The translations under genes and the position numbers were made by a program. The notes beneath the pieces are model-generated. The model did no database searches, had not been told where the DNA came from, and saw only the letters and a list, made by a program, of their open reading frames with translations. From Methyloceanibacter methanicus (GTDB lineage Bacteria; Pseudomonadota; Alphaproteobacteria; Rhizobiales; Methyloligellaceae), in NCBI RefSeq assembly GCF_001723285.1, contig NZ_LPWG01000014.1, forward strand, positions 62,001 through 126,000: 64,000 nucleotides of DNA, given 5' to 3'. Numbering within the stretch: position 1 is the stretch's first letter; the number at the start of each line of letters is the position of its first letter. This document shows positions 19,929 to 28,280 of this stretch, in pieces.

Positions 19929-20687
19929 ATGACACCCCTTTTGGAAGTCAAGAATCTCCACGCGGAGATCGACGGCAAGAAGATCTTGAACGGTCTCGAT
20001 CTCGTCGTGAACAAGGGCGAGGTCCACGCCATCATGGGACCGAACGGCGCCGGCAAGTCGACGCTTTCCTACGTACTCGCCGGCCGCGACGGCTACGAGG
20101 TGACGGAAGGCGACGTTCTCCTCAACGGCGAGAGCATGCTGGAAATGGAACCGTCGGAGCGAGCCTGCAAAGGCGTGTTCCTTGCGTTCCAATATCCCAT
20201 GGAGATTCCCGGCGTCGCGACGATGACCTTCCTGCGGGCGGCGCTCAATGCGCAGCGCAAGACGCGCGGCGAGCCGGAACTGTCCTCGCCGGACGCGATC
20301 CGCAAGGTGAAGGACGTCGCCGGCCAGCTGGGGATCAACATGGACATGCTGAAGCGCCCCGTGAACGTGGGTTTCTCCGGCGGTGAAAAGAAGCGCGCCG
20401 AAACCATGCAGATGGCCTTGCTGGAGCCAAAGCTATGTCTCCTGGACGAAACCGATTCGGGGTTGGACATCGATGCGCTCAAGGTCGTCTCCGAAGGCGT
20501 CAATCGTCTGCGTTCTCCGGAGCGCGGCTTCGTCGTCATCACCCACTACCAGCGCCTGCTCGATCACATCGTGCCGGACATCGTGCATGTGATGTCGGCC
20601 GGCAAAATCGTGCGGACGGGCGGAAAAGAGCTCGCGCACGAACTCGAAGCCTCGGGCTATGCCCAGTACCAGCAGGAGGCCGCGTAG
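19929..20687 (+). CDS. sufC: Fe-S cluster assembly ATPase SufC
   Basis: Cytosolic ABC-type ATPase of the SufBCD complex, 252 residues. Walker A GPNGAGKST, Q-loop FLAFQYPMEIPGV, signature FSGGEKKRAE, Walker B LCLLDETDSGLD and switch His VVITHYQRLL are all present. The EIPG and SGLDIDAL segments are SufC-specific. It lies 62 bases after sufB in the same orientation. Confidence 0.96.
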   Translation: MTPLLEVKNLHAEIDGKKILNGLDLVVNKGEVHAIMGPNGAGKSTLSYVLAGRDGYEVTEGDVLLNGESMLEMEPSERACKGVFLAFQYPMEIPGVATMTFLRAALNAQRKTRGEPELSSPDAIRKVKDVAGQLGINMDMLKRPVNVGFSGGEKKRAETMQMALLEPKLCLLDETDSGLDIDALKVVSEGVNRLRSPERGFVVITHYQRLLDHIVPDIVHVMSAGKIVRTGGKELAHELEASGYAQYQQEAA

Positions 20688-20691
20688 TCCG

Positions 20692-22035
20692 ATGGGCGAG
20701 AACGTCACCGCGAACAGGACCCCGGCAGAGATCGGCCTCGCCGAGGCGTTTGCCCAACTTGACGGGAAGCTGCCGGGAAACAGCGACGTGAAGGCCAAGC
20801 GCGAAGAGGCGTTCGCCCGCTTCGGCAGCGTGGGGCTGCCGCATCGCCGGGTCGAGGCGTGGCACTATACCGATCTGAAATCGCTGCAGCGCGAGGCGCT
20901 TCCTCTTGCCGCCCCGCCGTCCGCCGAAGCCAAGACCGCGGCGTGGAACGCGCAAACCTTGTTTGCTGGCCTCGGCGCCCGCCGTCTCGTCATTATCGAT
21001 GGGACCGTCGTACCGGCGCTGTCGGACATGGACGGGCTGGAACCCGGACTGACCGTCTCGACGATGGCTGCGGCGCTGTCCGAAGGCGATCCGTTCGTCG
21101 CCTCTCATCTCGGCACCGGTCGCCCCGTCGATGACCCGGCTGTTGAACTCAATACGGCCTTCATGGGGGACGGCGTCGTCATCCGCGTTGCCGAAGGAGC
21201 CGTTATTGAACGGCCGATCCATCTCGTGTTCGTGGCCACGGGAGACGTCCCGGCCTCGACCTTCGTCCGCTCGCTGGTTGTGGTCGGGAACGGTGCGAAG
21301 CTGACGCTGGCCGAGAGCCACCAGGCCTTGGGCGCGGCGGCCTATCAGCCGAATATCGGCCTCGAACTCGTGGTCGGGGACGACGCGCAAGTGGACTACG
21401 TGAAGTGCTTGCGGGAGAGCACGGCCTCGCAGCACCTGGCGAGCTTCATGACCGCGCTCGGTGCGCGTGCGGTCTTCAACCATTTCTCGCTGACCACGGG
21501 CGGTGCTGTCGTCCGCAATCAGCTGTTCTTGAAGCTGAATGGCGAAGGCGCGTGCGTCGACATTCGCGGCGCCAATCTTTTGCGCGGCAATCAGCATGCC
21601 GACACCACGCTCGTCGCCGATCATCTGGCGCCGGGTTGCCAGGCCCGCGAGGTGTTCAAGTCCGTTCTCGCGGACGAGAGCAGGGGCATCTTTCAGGGCA
21701 AGATTTCCGTTGCCCCCGACGCGCAGAAGACCGACGCCAAGATGATGGCCCAAGCGCTGCTCTTGTCGGAGACCGCGGAGTTCGACTCGAAGCCCGAGCT
21801 CGAGATCTTCGCAGACGACGTGCAGTGCGGTCACGGCACGACCGCCGGCGCGCTCGACGAGGATCTGCGCTTCTATCTCATGGCCCGGGGGATTCCCGCG
21901 GACGAGGCCGAGTCGCTGCTGATCCAGGCGTTCGTCGGCGAGACCCTCGAAAATATCGCCCACGAGAGCTTGAAGTCGGTCTTGATGAGCGCCGTGGCCG
22001 ATTGGCTGCAAGCGGGAGGCGCAAGCCATGCATGA
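20692..22035 (+). CDS. sufD: Fe-S cluster assembly protein SufD
   Basis: SufD, 447 residues, partner of SufB. Landmarks are GLPHRRVEAWHYTDLKSL near the N-terminus and FQGKISVAPDAQKTDAKMMAQ, CGHGTTAGALDEDLRFYLMARGI near the C-terminus, carrying the conserved late His. ATG 20692 follows the sufC stop by four bases with AGGAGG upstream; a longer frame from 20659 would overlap sufC. Its stop overlaps the sufS start by eight bases. Confidence 0.94.
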   Translation: MGENVTANRTPAEIGLAEAFAQLDGKLPGNSDVKAKREEAFARFGSVGLPHRRVEAWHYTDLKSLQREALPLAAPPSAEAKTAAWNAQTLFAGLGARRLVIIDGTVVPALSDMDGLEPGLTVSTMAAALSEGDPFVASHLGTGRPVDDPAVELNTAFMGDGVVIRVAEGAVIERPIHLVFVATGDVPASTFVRSLVVVGNGAKLTLAESHQALGAAAYQPNIGLELVVGDDAQVDYVKCLRESTASQHLASFMTALGARAVFNHFSLTTGGAVVRNQLFLKLNGEGACVDIRGANLLRGNQHADTTLVADHLAPGCQAREVFKSVLADESRGIFQGKISVAPDAQKTDAKMMAQALLLSETAEFDSKPELEIFADDVQCGHGTTAGALDEDLRFYLMARGIPADEAESLLIQAFVGETLENIAHESLKSVLMSAVADWLQAGGASHA

Positions 22036-23268
22036 GGCAGTGAAGAACGGCGCCTATGACGTCGCGCGGGTGCGCAAGGACTTTCCGATTCTCGACCTCG
22101 AAATCGAAGGAAAGCCGCTGATCTATTTCGATAACGCGGCCTCCGCGCAGAAGCCGACCGCGGTCCTCGACCGGGTGCAGACCGCCTACACGTCCGAATA
22201 CGCCAACGTCCATCGCGGCCTGCATCATCTGTCCAATGTCGCGACCGAGGCCTACGAGGGCGCGCGGACCCGTGTGGCGCAATTCCTCAACGCGGAGCGA
22301 AACGAGGAAATCGTCTTCACCCGCAACGCGACCGAAGCGATCAATCTCGTTGCTTCGACCTTTGGCCGCGACTGCATCATGCCTGGCGATGAAATTGTGC
22401 TCTCGATCATGGAGCACCACGCCAATATCGTACCGTGGCACTTCCTGCGCGAGCATTACGGCGCGGTCCTCAAATGGGCGCCGGTGGACGACGAAGGCAA
22501 TTTCCTGATCGACGAGTTCGAGAAGCTTCTCACCGATCGCACCAAGATGGTCGCGATCACGCAGATGTCGAACGTCTTGGGAACGGTCGTTCCGGTCAAG
22601 GAGGTGACGCGTATCGCGCACGCGCGGGGCATTCCCGTTCTCGTCGACGGCGCGCAAGGCTCCGTCCATCTCGATGTGGACGTGCAGGACATCGACTGCG
22701 ACTTCTATGTCATCACGGGACACAAGCTCTACGGTCCGACGGGAATCGGGGCGCTCTACGGGAAGTACGAGCACCTCGCCGCGATGGCCCCCTTCAACGG
22801 GGCGGGCGAGATGATCCGCGAAGTGTTCCAGGAGACGGTGACTTACGGAGAGCCGCCCCACAAATTCGAAGCCGGAACGCCGCCGATCGTGCAGGCCATC
22901 GGTCTTCACGCGGCTCTCGACTATATCGACTCGATCGGCAAGTCGCGTATCCGCGCCCATGAAGCCGAGCTGCTTCGCTACGCGCAAGACCGCCTCCGCG
23001 AGATAAACTCCTTGCGCATCATCGGCAACGCCGAGGACAAGGGCGCCATCATCTCCTTCGAAATGAAGGAGGGCCATCCGCACGACTATGCAACCCTGAT
23101 CAACAAGTCCGGGGTCGCCGTACGCGCGGGCACCCACTGTGCCATGCCGCTCCTCGAACGCTTCGGCGTCGCGGCCACCTGCCGGGCCTCCTTCGGCCTC
23201 TACAACACGAGGCCGAAGTGGATGCCTTCGTGACCGCGCTCGGCCGCGTCCAGGCGCTGTTCGCCTAG
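22028..23268 (+). CDS. sufS: Cysteine desulfurase SufS (3' frameshift)
   Basis: Group II cysteine desulfurase that supplies persulfide sulfur to SufBCD. PLP lysine in VITGHKLYGPTGIGALYG, His of VDGAQGSVHL, and the active-site Cys in RAGTHCAMPLLERFG are present. As read it ends at TRPKWMPS. Adding one G near 23211 (GGG for GG) gives NTRAEVDAFVTALGRVQALFA with a stop at 23266-23268, the usual C-terminus. No SufE or SufU gene is adjacent, so the sulfur relay partner lies elsewhere or NifU takes part. Confidence 0.93.
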
Positions 23269-23304
23269 CGACGTCTAATCAACGATCAGCCGCCGCCAAC
23301 GCGT

Positions 23305-23320
23305 TGTGACGCCTATGACA
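23305..23320 (+). promoter_or_regulatory. NifA upstream activator sequence 1 of nifB
   Basis: TGTGACGCCTATGACA, an exact TGT-N10-ACA site, 131 bases before the -24 element of the nifB promoter. Confidence 0.75.
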
Positions 23321-23321
23321 A

Positions 23322-23337
23322 TGTCGTCTTTCGCACA
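23322..23337 (+). promoter_or_regulatory. NifA upstream activator sequence 2 of nifB
   Basis: TGTCGTCTTTCGCACA, a second TGT-N10-ACA site one base after the first. The 17-base centre-to-centre offset is not a whole helical turn pair, so the two may be bound alternatively. Confidence 0.65.
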
Positions 23338-23398
23338 GCACGGTTTCGAACGGCGCTTGGCGATGTCGGCATCGCGACAGCGGGCGTTTTCGAAAAAC

Positions 23399-23412
23399 TT
23401 GATCTCGATCAA
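23399..23412 (+). promoter_or_regulatory. FixK/FNR box in the nifB promoter region
   Basis: TTGATCTCGATCAA is an exact match to TTGAT-N4-ATCAA. It lies between the NifA sites and the -24 element, 23 bases upstream of the latter, where it could activate a separate promoter or affect NifA looping. Confidence 0.7.
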
Positions 23413-23435
23413 GGGTCTAAGGGGTGACCGAGGGC

Positions 23436-23451
23436 TGGCACGCGAGTTGCG
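23436..23451 (+). promoter_or_regulatory. Sigma-54 promoter of the nifB operon
   Basis: TGGCACGCGAGTTGCG matches TGGCACG-N4-TTGC without mismatch. It lies about 80 bases before the nifB ATG. Confidence 0.92.
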
Positions 23452-23529
23452 TAGACTCTTTCTAGACGTGCGCGGCGCGCCGTGTGGGGCACGAGGCCCT
23501 AGGTCACCCGGATCAGCGAGGACCCGAAC

Positions 23530-25092
23530 ATGGAAGGATTGATCGAGCAGCCCGAGGCCGAAACGGCGGAAGCCACGACGGCCATGGACGACATCATGCA
23601 GAAGATGGCCGAGCACAAAGGGTGCGGCACAAGCGGCGGAAGCGGCAAGGCAAGCTGCGGGAGCGGGGCCGGCGAAACCGATCTGCCCCCGGAAATCTGG
23701 GAGAAGGTCAAGAACCATCCCTGTTACAGCGAAGAGGCCCACCATCACTACGCGCGCATGCATGTGGCGGTCGCCCCTGCCTGTAACATTCAATGCAATT
23801 ACTGCAATCGCAAATACGATTGTGCGAACGAGTCACGCCCGGGCGTGGTCAGCGAACGCCTGACGCCGGAGCAGGCGACCAAGAAGGTCCTGGCCGTGGC
23901 CTCCACGATTCCGCAGATGACGGTGCTCGGCATCGCCGGTCCTGGAGATGCCCTGGCGAACCCCGCTAAGACCTTCAAGACCTTCGAGATGATCATGGAG
24001 ACCGCTCCGGACATCAAGCTGTGTCTGTCGACGAACGGTTTGGCGCTGCCGGACTATGTCGACGAAATCGCGAAGTACAACGTCGACCACGTCACGATCA
24101 CCATCAACATGGTCGACCCCGAGGTCGGCGCAAAGATCTATCCGTGGATCTTCTGGGAGCACAAGCGCGTCACCGGTGTCGAAGCTTCGAGGATCCTGAG
24201 CGAGCGTCAGCTCAAGGGGCTCGAGATGCTCTCGGAGCGGGGCATTCTCTGCAAGGTCAACTCGGTGATGATCCCGGGCATCAACGACGAGCATCTCGTC
24301 GAGGTGAACAAGGCCGTGAAATCCCGCGGCGCGTTCCTGCACAACATCATGCCGCTGATCTCCGCACCCGAGCATGGCACCGTTTTCGGCCTCAACGGCC
24401 AGCGCGGGCCCTCGGCCCAGGAGCTGAAGGCGCTTCAGGACGCCTGCGAAGGCGAGATGAACATGATGCGGCACTGCCGTCAGTGCCGGGCCGACGCCGT
24501 GGGCCTTCTGGGCGAGGACCGCAGCGCTGAGTTCACCACCGAGAAGATCATGGAGATGGACGTCCAGTACGACCTCTCCTCGCGTCAGGCCTATCAGGCC
24601 AAGGTGGAAGAAGAGCGGCAGGCCACAGTCTCCGCGAAGAAGGAAGAGCTCGAGTCGCTCGCCGGTGAGTTCACCGATATCAAGATCCTCGTCGCCGTCG
24701 CCACCAAGGGCGGGGGCCGCATCAACGAGCACTTCGGCCACGCCAAGGAGTTCCAGGTCTACGAGCTCTCGACGGAAGGGGCCAAATTCGTCGGCCACCG
24801 CCGCGTCGATCTCTACTGCCAGGGCGGCTACGGCGAGGAAGACGCGCTCGAGACTGTCATCCGCGCGATCCAGGATTGCACGGCTGTGTTCGTATCGAAG
24901 ATCGGCGGTTGTCCCAAGAACGATCTCATCAAGGCGGGCATCGACCCGGTCGACCAATACGCGCTCGAGTTCATCGAGAAGTCGGCCATCGCCTACTTCA
25001 AGGACTACCTCGCGAAGGTGAAGAGCGGCGAGATCGAGCATAGCGAACGTGCCGACGCCACCATTCGGCAAGGAGCTTACATCGCCGCATGA
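23530..25092 (+). CDS. nifB: FeMo-cofactor biosynthesis radical-SAM protein NifB
   Basis: Radical-SAM enzyme that builds NifB-co, the 8Fe-9S-C precursor of FeMo-co. At 520 residues it is the long form: a Gly/Ser/Cys-rich N-terminus, the SAM cluster motif in [45 protein letters not shown], then a linker helix and a C-terminal NifX/NafY-like domain ([19 protein letters not shown]) from about residue 385. ATG 23530 follows a sigma-54 promoter with two NifA sites. It heads a long operon running to about 31.5 kb. Confidence 0.97.
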   Translation: MEGLIEQPEAETAEATTAMDDIMQKMAEHKGCGTSGGSGKASCGSGAGETDLPPEIWEKVKNHPCYSEEAHHHYARMHVAVAPACNIQCNYCNRKYDCANESRPGVVSERLTPEQATKKVLAVASTIPQMTVLGIAGPGDALANPAKTFKTFEMIMETAPDIKLCLSTNGLALPDYVDEIAKYNVDHVTITINMVDPEVGAKIYPWIFWEHKRVTGVEASRILSERQLKGLEMLSERGILCKVNSVMIPGINDEHLVEVNKAVKSRGAFLHNIMPLISAPEHGTVFGLNGQRGPSAQELKALQDACEGEMNMMRHCRQCRADAVGLLGEDRSAEFTTEKIMEMDVQYDLSSRQAYQAKVEEERQATVSAKKEELESLAGEFTDIKILVAVATKGGGRINEHFGHAKEFQVYELSTEGAKFVGHRRVDLYCQGGYGEEDALETVIRAIQDCTAVFVSKIGGCPKNDLIKAGIDPVDQYALEFIEKSAIAYFKDYLAKVKSGEIEHSERADATIRQGAYIAA

Positions 25093-25109
25093 CCACGGGA
25101 CGATGAGGC

Positions 25110-25147
25110 GCGGGGCGGCGCAGGTTGTACGGAGCCGGCCGCCCCGC
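25110..25147 (+). terminator. Intercistronic hairpin after nifB
   Basis: GCGGGGCGGC and GCCGCCCCGC form a perfect 10-base stem around an 18-base loop, followed by ATTTT. It may act as a weak terminator or mRNA-stabilising element between nifB and fdxN. Confidence 0.5.
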
Positions 25148-25199
25148 ATTTTCCCGACGGCCGGATCGGCGTCCAACCGAGAAGAGGAAGCCAAGAACA

Positions 25200-25421
25200 A
25201 TGTCATACAAGATTGTCGCTTCGCAGTGCACAGGCTGCTCCGCCTGCGAGCCGGAATGCCCGAACGTCGCCATCACGGAGAAGAACGGCACGTTCATCAT
25301 CGACCCCGAGAAATGCACGGAATGCATCGGCTATTTCGACACGCCCCAATGCGTCGCGGTCTGTCCCGTCGATGACACCTGCGTCATCGACAATGCGGTC
25401 CCGCGCTATCAGGCGGCGTAA
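25200..25421 (+). CDS. fdxN: 2[4Fe-4S] ferredoxin FdxN
   Basis: 73-residue ferredoxin with [11 protein letters not shown] plus CP, and [18 protein letters not shown], the nif-specific spacing. FdxN is commonly adjacent to nifB and donates electrons for NifB-co synthesis or to nitrogenase. It starts at 25200 after GAAGAGGAAG and resembles the ferredoxin at 17366 over most of its length, with a longer tail ([10 protein letters not shown]). Confidence 0.95.
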   Translation: MSYKIVASQCTGCSACEPECPNVAITEKNGTFIIDPEKCTECIGYFDTPQCVAVCPVDDTCVIDNAVPRYQAA

Positions 25422-25432
25422 GGAGGAAAACC

Positions 25433-25774
25433 ATGAGCTTTACCGTTACGCCCGCCGCCGAGAAATTTATCCGACGGCTGCTGATGTTCGACGGCGGCCC
25501 CGGTAGTGCGCTGCGCCTTGCCGTGAGTCCGGGCGGGTGCTCCGGCCTTGCGGCCGAGTTCGACGTGGAGACCACTCCCCGCGAAGGCGACAAGCTCGTC
25601 GAGGTCGGCGGTCTCCGCTTCTTTCTGCCGGCGGAGAGCCGGCTGCTTCTGGAAGGCGTGACCATCGACTTCTCCGAAACGCCGACCGAGAGCGGCTTCG
25701 TCTTCCACGACCCCAAGGCCTCCTCCTGCGGCTGTTCGACCGAAGAGCCGGCCGAGAGCGTGGCGGGAGAGTAG
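25433..25774 (+). CDS. HesB/IscA-type Fe-S carrier, first copy
   Basis: A-type carrier of 113 residues. The three conserved cysteines are in SPGGCSGLAAEFD and, near the C-terminus, SSCGCST. Such carriers pass Fe-S clusters from scaffolds to targets; a copy behind nifB-fdxN is common in nif clusters. The second copy is at 43016. AAGGAGG precedes the start. Confidence 0.92.
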   Translation: MSFTVTPAAEKFIRRLLMFDGGPGSALRLAVSPGGCSGLAAEFDVETTPREGDKLVEVGGLRFFLPAESRLLLEGVTIDFSETPTESGFVFHDPKASSCGCSTEEPAESVAGE

Positions 25775-25781
25775 GCAGGGC

Positions 25782-26324
25782 ATGGATATGGCGGCGGTTC
25801 AGACCGGAGAGATCGCGGACTTCGCCTTGGACGTGACGGCGGCCGAGGCCGTGCTGGGCGGAGGCCTGCCCGCCAAGGCGGAGCAGCATTTGAACCTGGC
25901 CGGTCTTGCCTATCAGGACGATGCGCTGGCCGAGCAACATTTGCGCGAGGCGCAAAGCCTGGCACCGGAGCATGTGGCGGTCCTGATCGGGCTCTACCGC
26001 TTCTACTTCTACAAGGGCCGATTGGCCGATGCGCTGGGTGTCGCGGAAATCTGTCTCGACAAGGCGGCCCGGGCCAACGACCTCCCGCTCGATTGGCGGC
26101 GGGTGCGTCCCGGAGACGCAGACTTTTCGAGCTTCGAGGCGATCCTGCCGCGCTTCTACCTCTTCACGCTCAAGGGTTGCGCCTATTTGCATATGCGCCT
26201 TGGCGATACGGCCATGGGGCGCGAGATCGTCGCGAAGCTGCTTGAGCTCGATCCGAGCGACAAGCTCGGCGCTCATGTCCTGTTGGGGGTGCTAGACCGG
26301 ATGGACCAGGGCGATGACGACTGA
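25782..26324 (+). CDS. Tetratricopeptide-repeat protein of the nif cluster
   Basis: 180-residue all-helical protein with TPR-like repeats (AEQHLNLAGLAYQDDALAE, HVAVLIGLYRFYFYKGRLA, FTLKGCAYLHMRLGDTAMG). It probably mediates protein contacts. It is paralogous to the minus-strand protein at 31516: both share a Tyr-rich LYRFYFYKG/LYKIHTYQG repeat and a FTLKG/YTLKA helix. Its end overlaps the downstream LRV gene by 11 bases. No enzymatic motif is present. Confidence 0.75.
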   Translation: MDMAAVQTGEIADFALDVTAAEAVLGGGLPAKAEQHLNLAGLAYQDDALAEQHLREAQSLAPEHVAVLIGLYRFYFYKGRLADALGVAEICLDKAARANDLPLDWRRVRPGDADFSSFEAILPRFYLFTLKGCAYLHMRLGDTAMGREIVAKLLELDPSDKLGAHVLLGVLDRMDQGDDD

Positions 26325-27144
26325 CATCAAAGAGACCCTGGACTGGCAGGGCAACGAGATCGATTGTGAGGCATGCGCATATGAGGGGCTGCGCGGCGAG
26401 GACAAGTGCAAGCCTGGGAAGGCGTGCGTCGAAGACCGCTATGCCCGCCGTATCGATCGCTTCTTCGAGACAAATCCTTCGCTGGCGGACGGCTTTCTCG
26501 CGCACCCATACTTCGAGCTGCGCGCGGTCGCGGCCAAGTACGCGACGGTCTTCAGGCTCCCGCCCTTGCTGAAGGATCCGGAAGAGACCGTCCGCTGGAC
26601 CGCGGTGAAGCGGCTGCCCTACCGGTACCTTCTCGAGCTCAGAACCGATCCGCATCGTGAGGTGCGCATTCGCATCGCGTTGACGCTGAAGGGGGATGAT
26701 CTCCCGTCCATGATGTACGACCCGGACTACTACGTTCGCACGGTCGTCGCCCGCCGGATCGATCCGAAATTTCTGCCGTCGATGATTCACGATACGGAAG
26801 CGGCGGTGCGCCGCGTCGTCGTCAGCCGCGTCGACGAGCGCTGGCTGATGCAGATGGCCAACGACGCGGAGCCAAGTGTTCGCCTCGAAGCCGCGCGGAG
26901 ATTGACGCCCCATCAGCTTGTTCTCCTGCGCCGCGATCCGGACTGGCGCGTGCGCTTCCACGTCGCGAGCAATATCGAGGGCGAGCCGCTCGCGGCGATG
27001 AAGGACGATAGCGATCCCGTCGTCCGGCAACTCGTCTATGCGCGGCTCGCGCGTCCGAACGCCGGCGCCGTGACCGAGGACGAGGCCGCGGAAATCCTGG
27101 AGCACGAAATTCTGGAGAGCGAAATTCTGGAGGGCACGTCATGA
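26314..27144 (+). CDS. 4Fe-4S LRV repeat protein, second copy (intact)
   Basis: 276-residue LRV protein. N-terminal Cys cluster CEACAYEGLRGEDKC and KACVED, then repeats of the DP-xx-VR type (DPEETVRWT, DPHREVRIR, DPDYYVRTV, DTEAAVRRV, DAEPSVRLE, DPDWRVRFH, DSDPVVRQL). The C-terminus ends in a repeated Glu-rich heptad, EILEHEILESEILE. Unlike the copy at 17594 the frame is intact. The position directly before nifZ matches the placement in other alphaproteobacterial nif clusters. Role unknown; the cluster and repeats suggest a redox-sensitive adaptor (inference). Confidence 0.85.
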   Translation: MTTDIKETLDWQGNEIDCEACAYEGLRGEDKCKPGKACVEDRYARRIDRFFETNPSLADGFLAHPYFELRAVAAKYATVFRLPPLLKDPEETVRWTAVKRLPYRYLLELRTDPHREVRIRIALTLKGDDLPSMMYDPDYYVRTVVARRIDPKFLPSMIHDTEAAVRRVVVSRVDERWLMQMANDAEPSVRLEAARRLTPHQLVLLRRDPDWRVRFHVASNIEGEPLAAMKDDSDPVVRQLVYARLARPNAGAVTEDEAAEILEHEILESEILEGTS

Positions 27145-27464
27145 CGAATATCAGCCGTGACAGCAGCGTCGTCGAGATCAACGATCCGCCGGCCTTCGCC
27201 TATGGCGAACGCGTTTTCTCCAAACGGACGATCCGCAACGACGGGACGTTTCCCGGAAAAGACATCGGCGAGGTTTTGGCGAAGAAGGGCGAGGAGGGAT
27301 ACGTCACCTCCATCGGCACCTTCCTGCAGCAGTTCTACATTTACGGCGTGGAGTTCGTGGAGACGGGCTACCGGGTCGGCATGAAGAGAAAAGAACTCGA
27401 GTCCGTCGACAATCCGCCCGAGCCGCCGAAGCCCAAGAAGCCGAAAACGGAAGGTGCAGCATGA
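27141..27464 (+). CDS. nifZ: NifZ, nitrogenase P-cluster maturation protein
   Basis: NifZ assists formation of the second P-cluster in the MoFe protein. The 107-residue frame has the family core: FAYGERVFSKRTIRNDGTFPGKDIGEVLAKKGEEGYV, split by function into an SH3-like barrel, then IYGVEFVETGYRVGMKRKEL and a Pro/Lys-rich tail. It overlaps the LRV gene (ATGA) and the second nifZ (ATGA). Confidence 0.93.
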   Translation: MTNISRDSSVVEINDPPAFAYGERVFSKRTIRNDGTFPGKDIGEVLAKKGEEGYVTSIGTFLQQFYIYGVEFVETGYRVGMKRKELESVDNPPEPPKPKKPKTEGAA

Positions 27465-27760
27465 GCGACGAGACCGAACAGACGGAACCGGCCGCAACGG
27501 AAGCGCGCGCCCCGATCATCGAGCCGCGGCTCCCGAAATTCGATTGGGGCCAACGCGTCCAGGCGATCGCCGACCTCGTCAACGACGGCAGCTACCCGGA
27601 CAAGGCGCCCAACGCGCTGCTTGTCCGCGCGGGCGAGAAGGGCGAGGTCGTCCAGGTGGGCCGCCACGAGGAATCGAACACACCCGTTTATCTCGTCGAG
27701 TTTTCGCCCGACCGCGTGGTCGGCTGCCTCGAAGAGGAGATCATGCTGCTCGAGGCATGA
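27461..27760 (+). CDS. nifZ: Second NifZ-family protein
   Basis: 99 residues, same SH3-like barrel as the preceding nifZ (KFDWGQRVQAIADLVNDG, NALLVRAGEKGEVVQVG, PVYLVEFSPDRVVGCLEEEI) but quite diverged. It ends right after the barrel, lacking the Lys-rich tail. Tandem nifZ genes occur in several alphaproteobacteria; whether the copies split roles is unknown. The four-base overlap implies coupled translation. Confidence 0.85.
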   Translation: MSDETEQTEPAATEARAPIIEPRLPKFDWGQRVQAIADLVNDGSYPDKAPNALLVRAGEKGEVVQVGRHEESNTPVYLVEFSPDRVVGCLEEEIMLLEA

Positions 27761-27795
27761 GGCAACCTAGTCAACCAAACCAGGAGAGACAGCCC

Positions 27796-28005
27796 GTGAA
27801 AGTCATGATCCGGAGAAACTACGAAGGCGAACTATCGGCTTACGTCGCCAAGAAAGATCTTGAAGAGCCGATCGTCGCCATGGAGAAGCCCGACATGTGG
27901 GGCGGCAAGGTGACGCTGGCCAATGGCTGGGAGCTTCAGCTGCCCGCTATGGAACCGGACACGACGTTGCCGATCACGGTCGACGCACGGCGGCTCAGTC
28001 AATAG
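27796..28005 (+). CDS. nifT: NifT/FixU family protein
   Basis: 69-residue NifT with the family core VMIRRNYEGELSAYVAKKDLEE and WGGKVTLANGWELQLP. GTG at 27796 is taken as start, with GGAGA at normal distance; ATG 27805 would remove three residues. NifT is widely conserved in nif operons but its role is unresolved. Confidence 0.93.
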   Translation: MKVMIRRNYEGELSAYVAKKDLEEPIVAMEKPDMWGGKVTLANGWELQLPAMEPDTTLPITVDARRLSQ

Positions 28006-28007
28006 CC

Positions 28008-28280
28008 ATGGCGCTCGCTCCCGACGACATCACGGCAATCGAGGGCCTGCTCGGCGGCGCCGAGGGCGAGCCGGGCGCGGTCGAAGCCGTGCGCGCGCAA
28101 TTTCCCAGTCTGTCGATGACGCGTTGCGATCAGTCCGATGTCGATGCGGAGGATCCCTTCCGGGAGTATCCGGCATTCAACCTCTATCTCGTGGATGGCA
28201 GCGATCATTGCTGGCATTTGACGGGCGACCCGTCGGTGGCCACAGGCATCGTCATCGCGAAGAAGCGGGTGGGGCCATGA
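28008..28280 (+). CDS. Small nif-cluster protein, possibly DUF6129
   Basis: 90 residues. An N-terminal helix (PDDITAIEGLLGGAEGEPGAVEAVRAQFP) precedes a beta region (EYPAFNLYLVDGSDHCWHLTGDPSVATGIVIAKK). It lies two bases after nifT and overlaps the DegT-like gene by ATGA. I tentatively link it to the nifT-adjacent family DUF6129. No motif suggests a reaction. Confidence 0.65.
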   Translation: MALAPDDITAIEGLLGGAEGEPGAVEAVRAQFPSLSMTRCDQSDVDAEDPFREYPAFNLYLVDGSDHCWHLTGDPSVATGIVIAKKRVGP

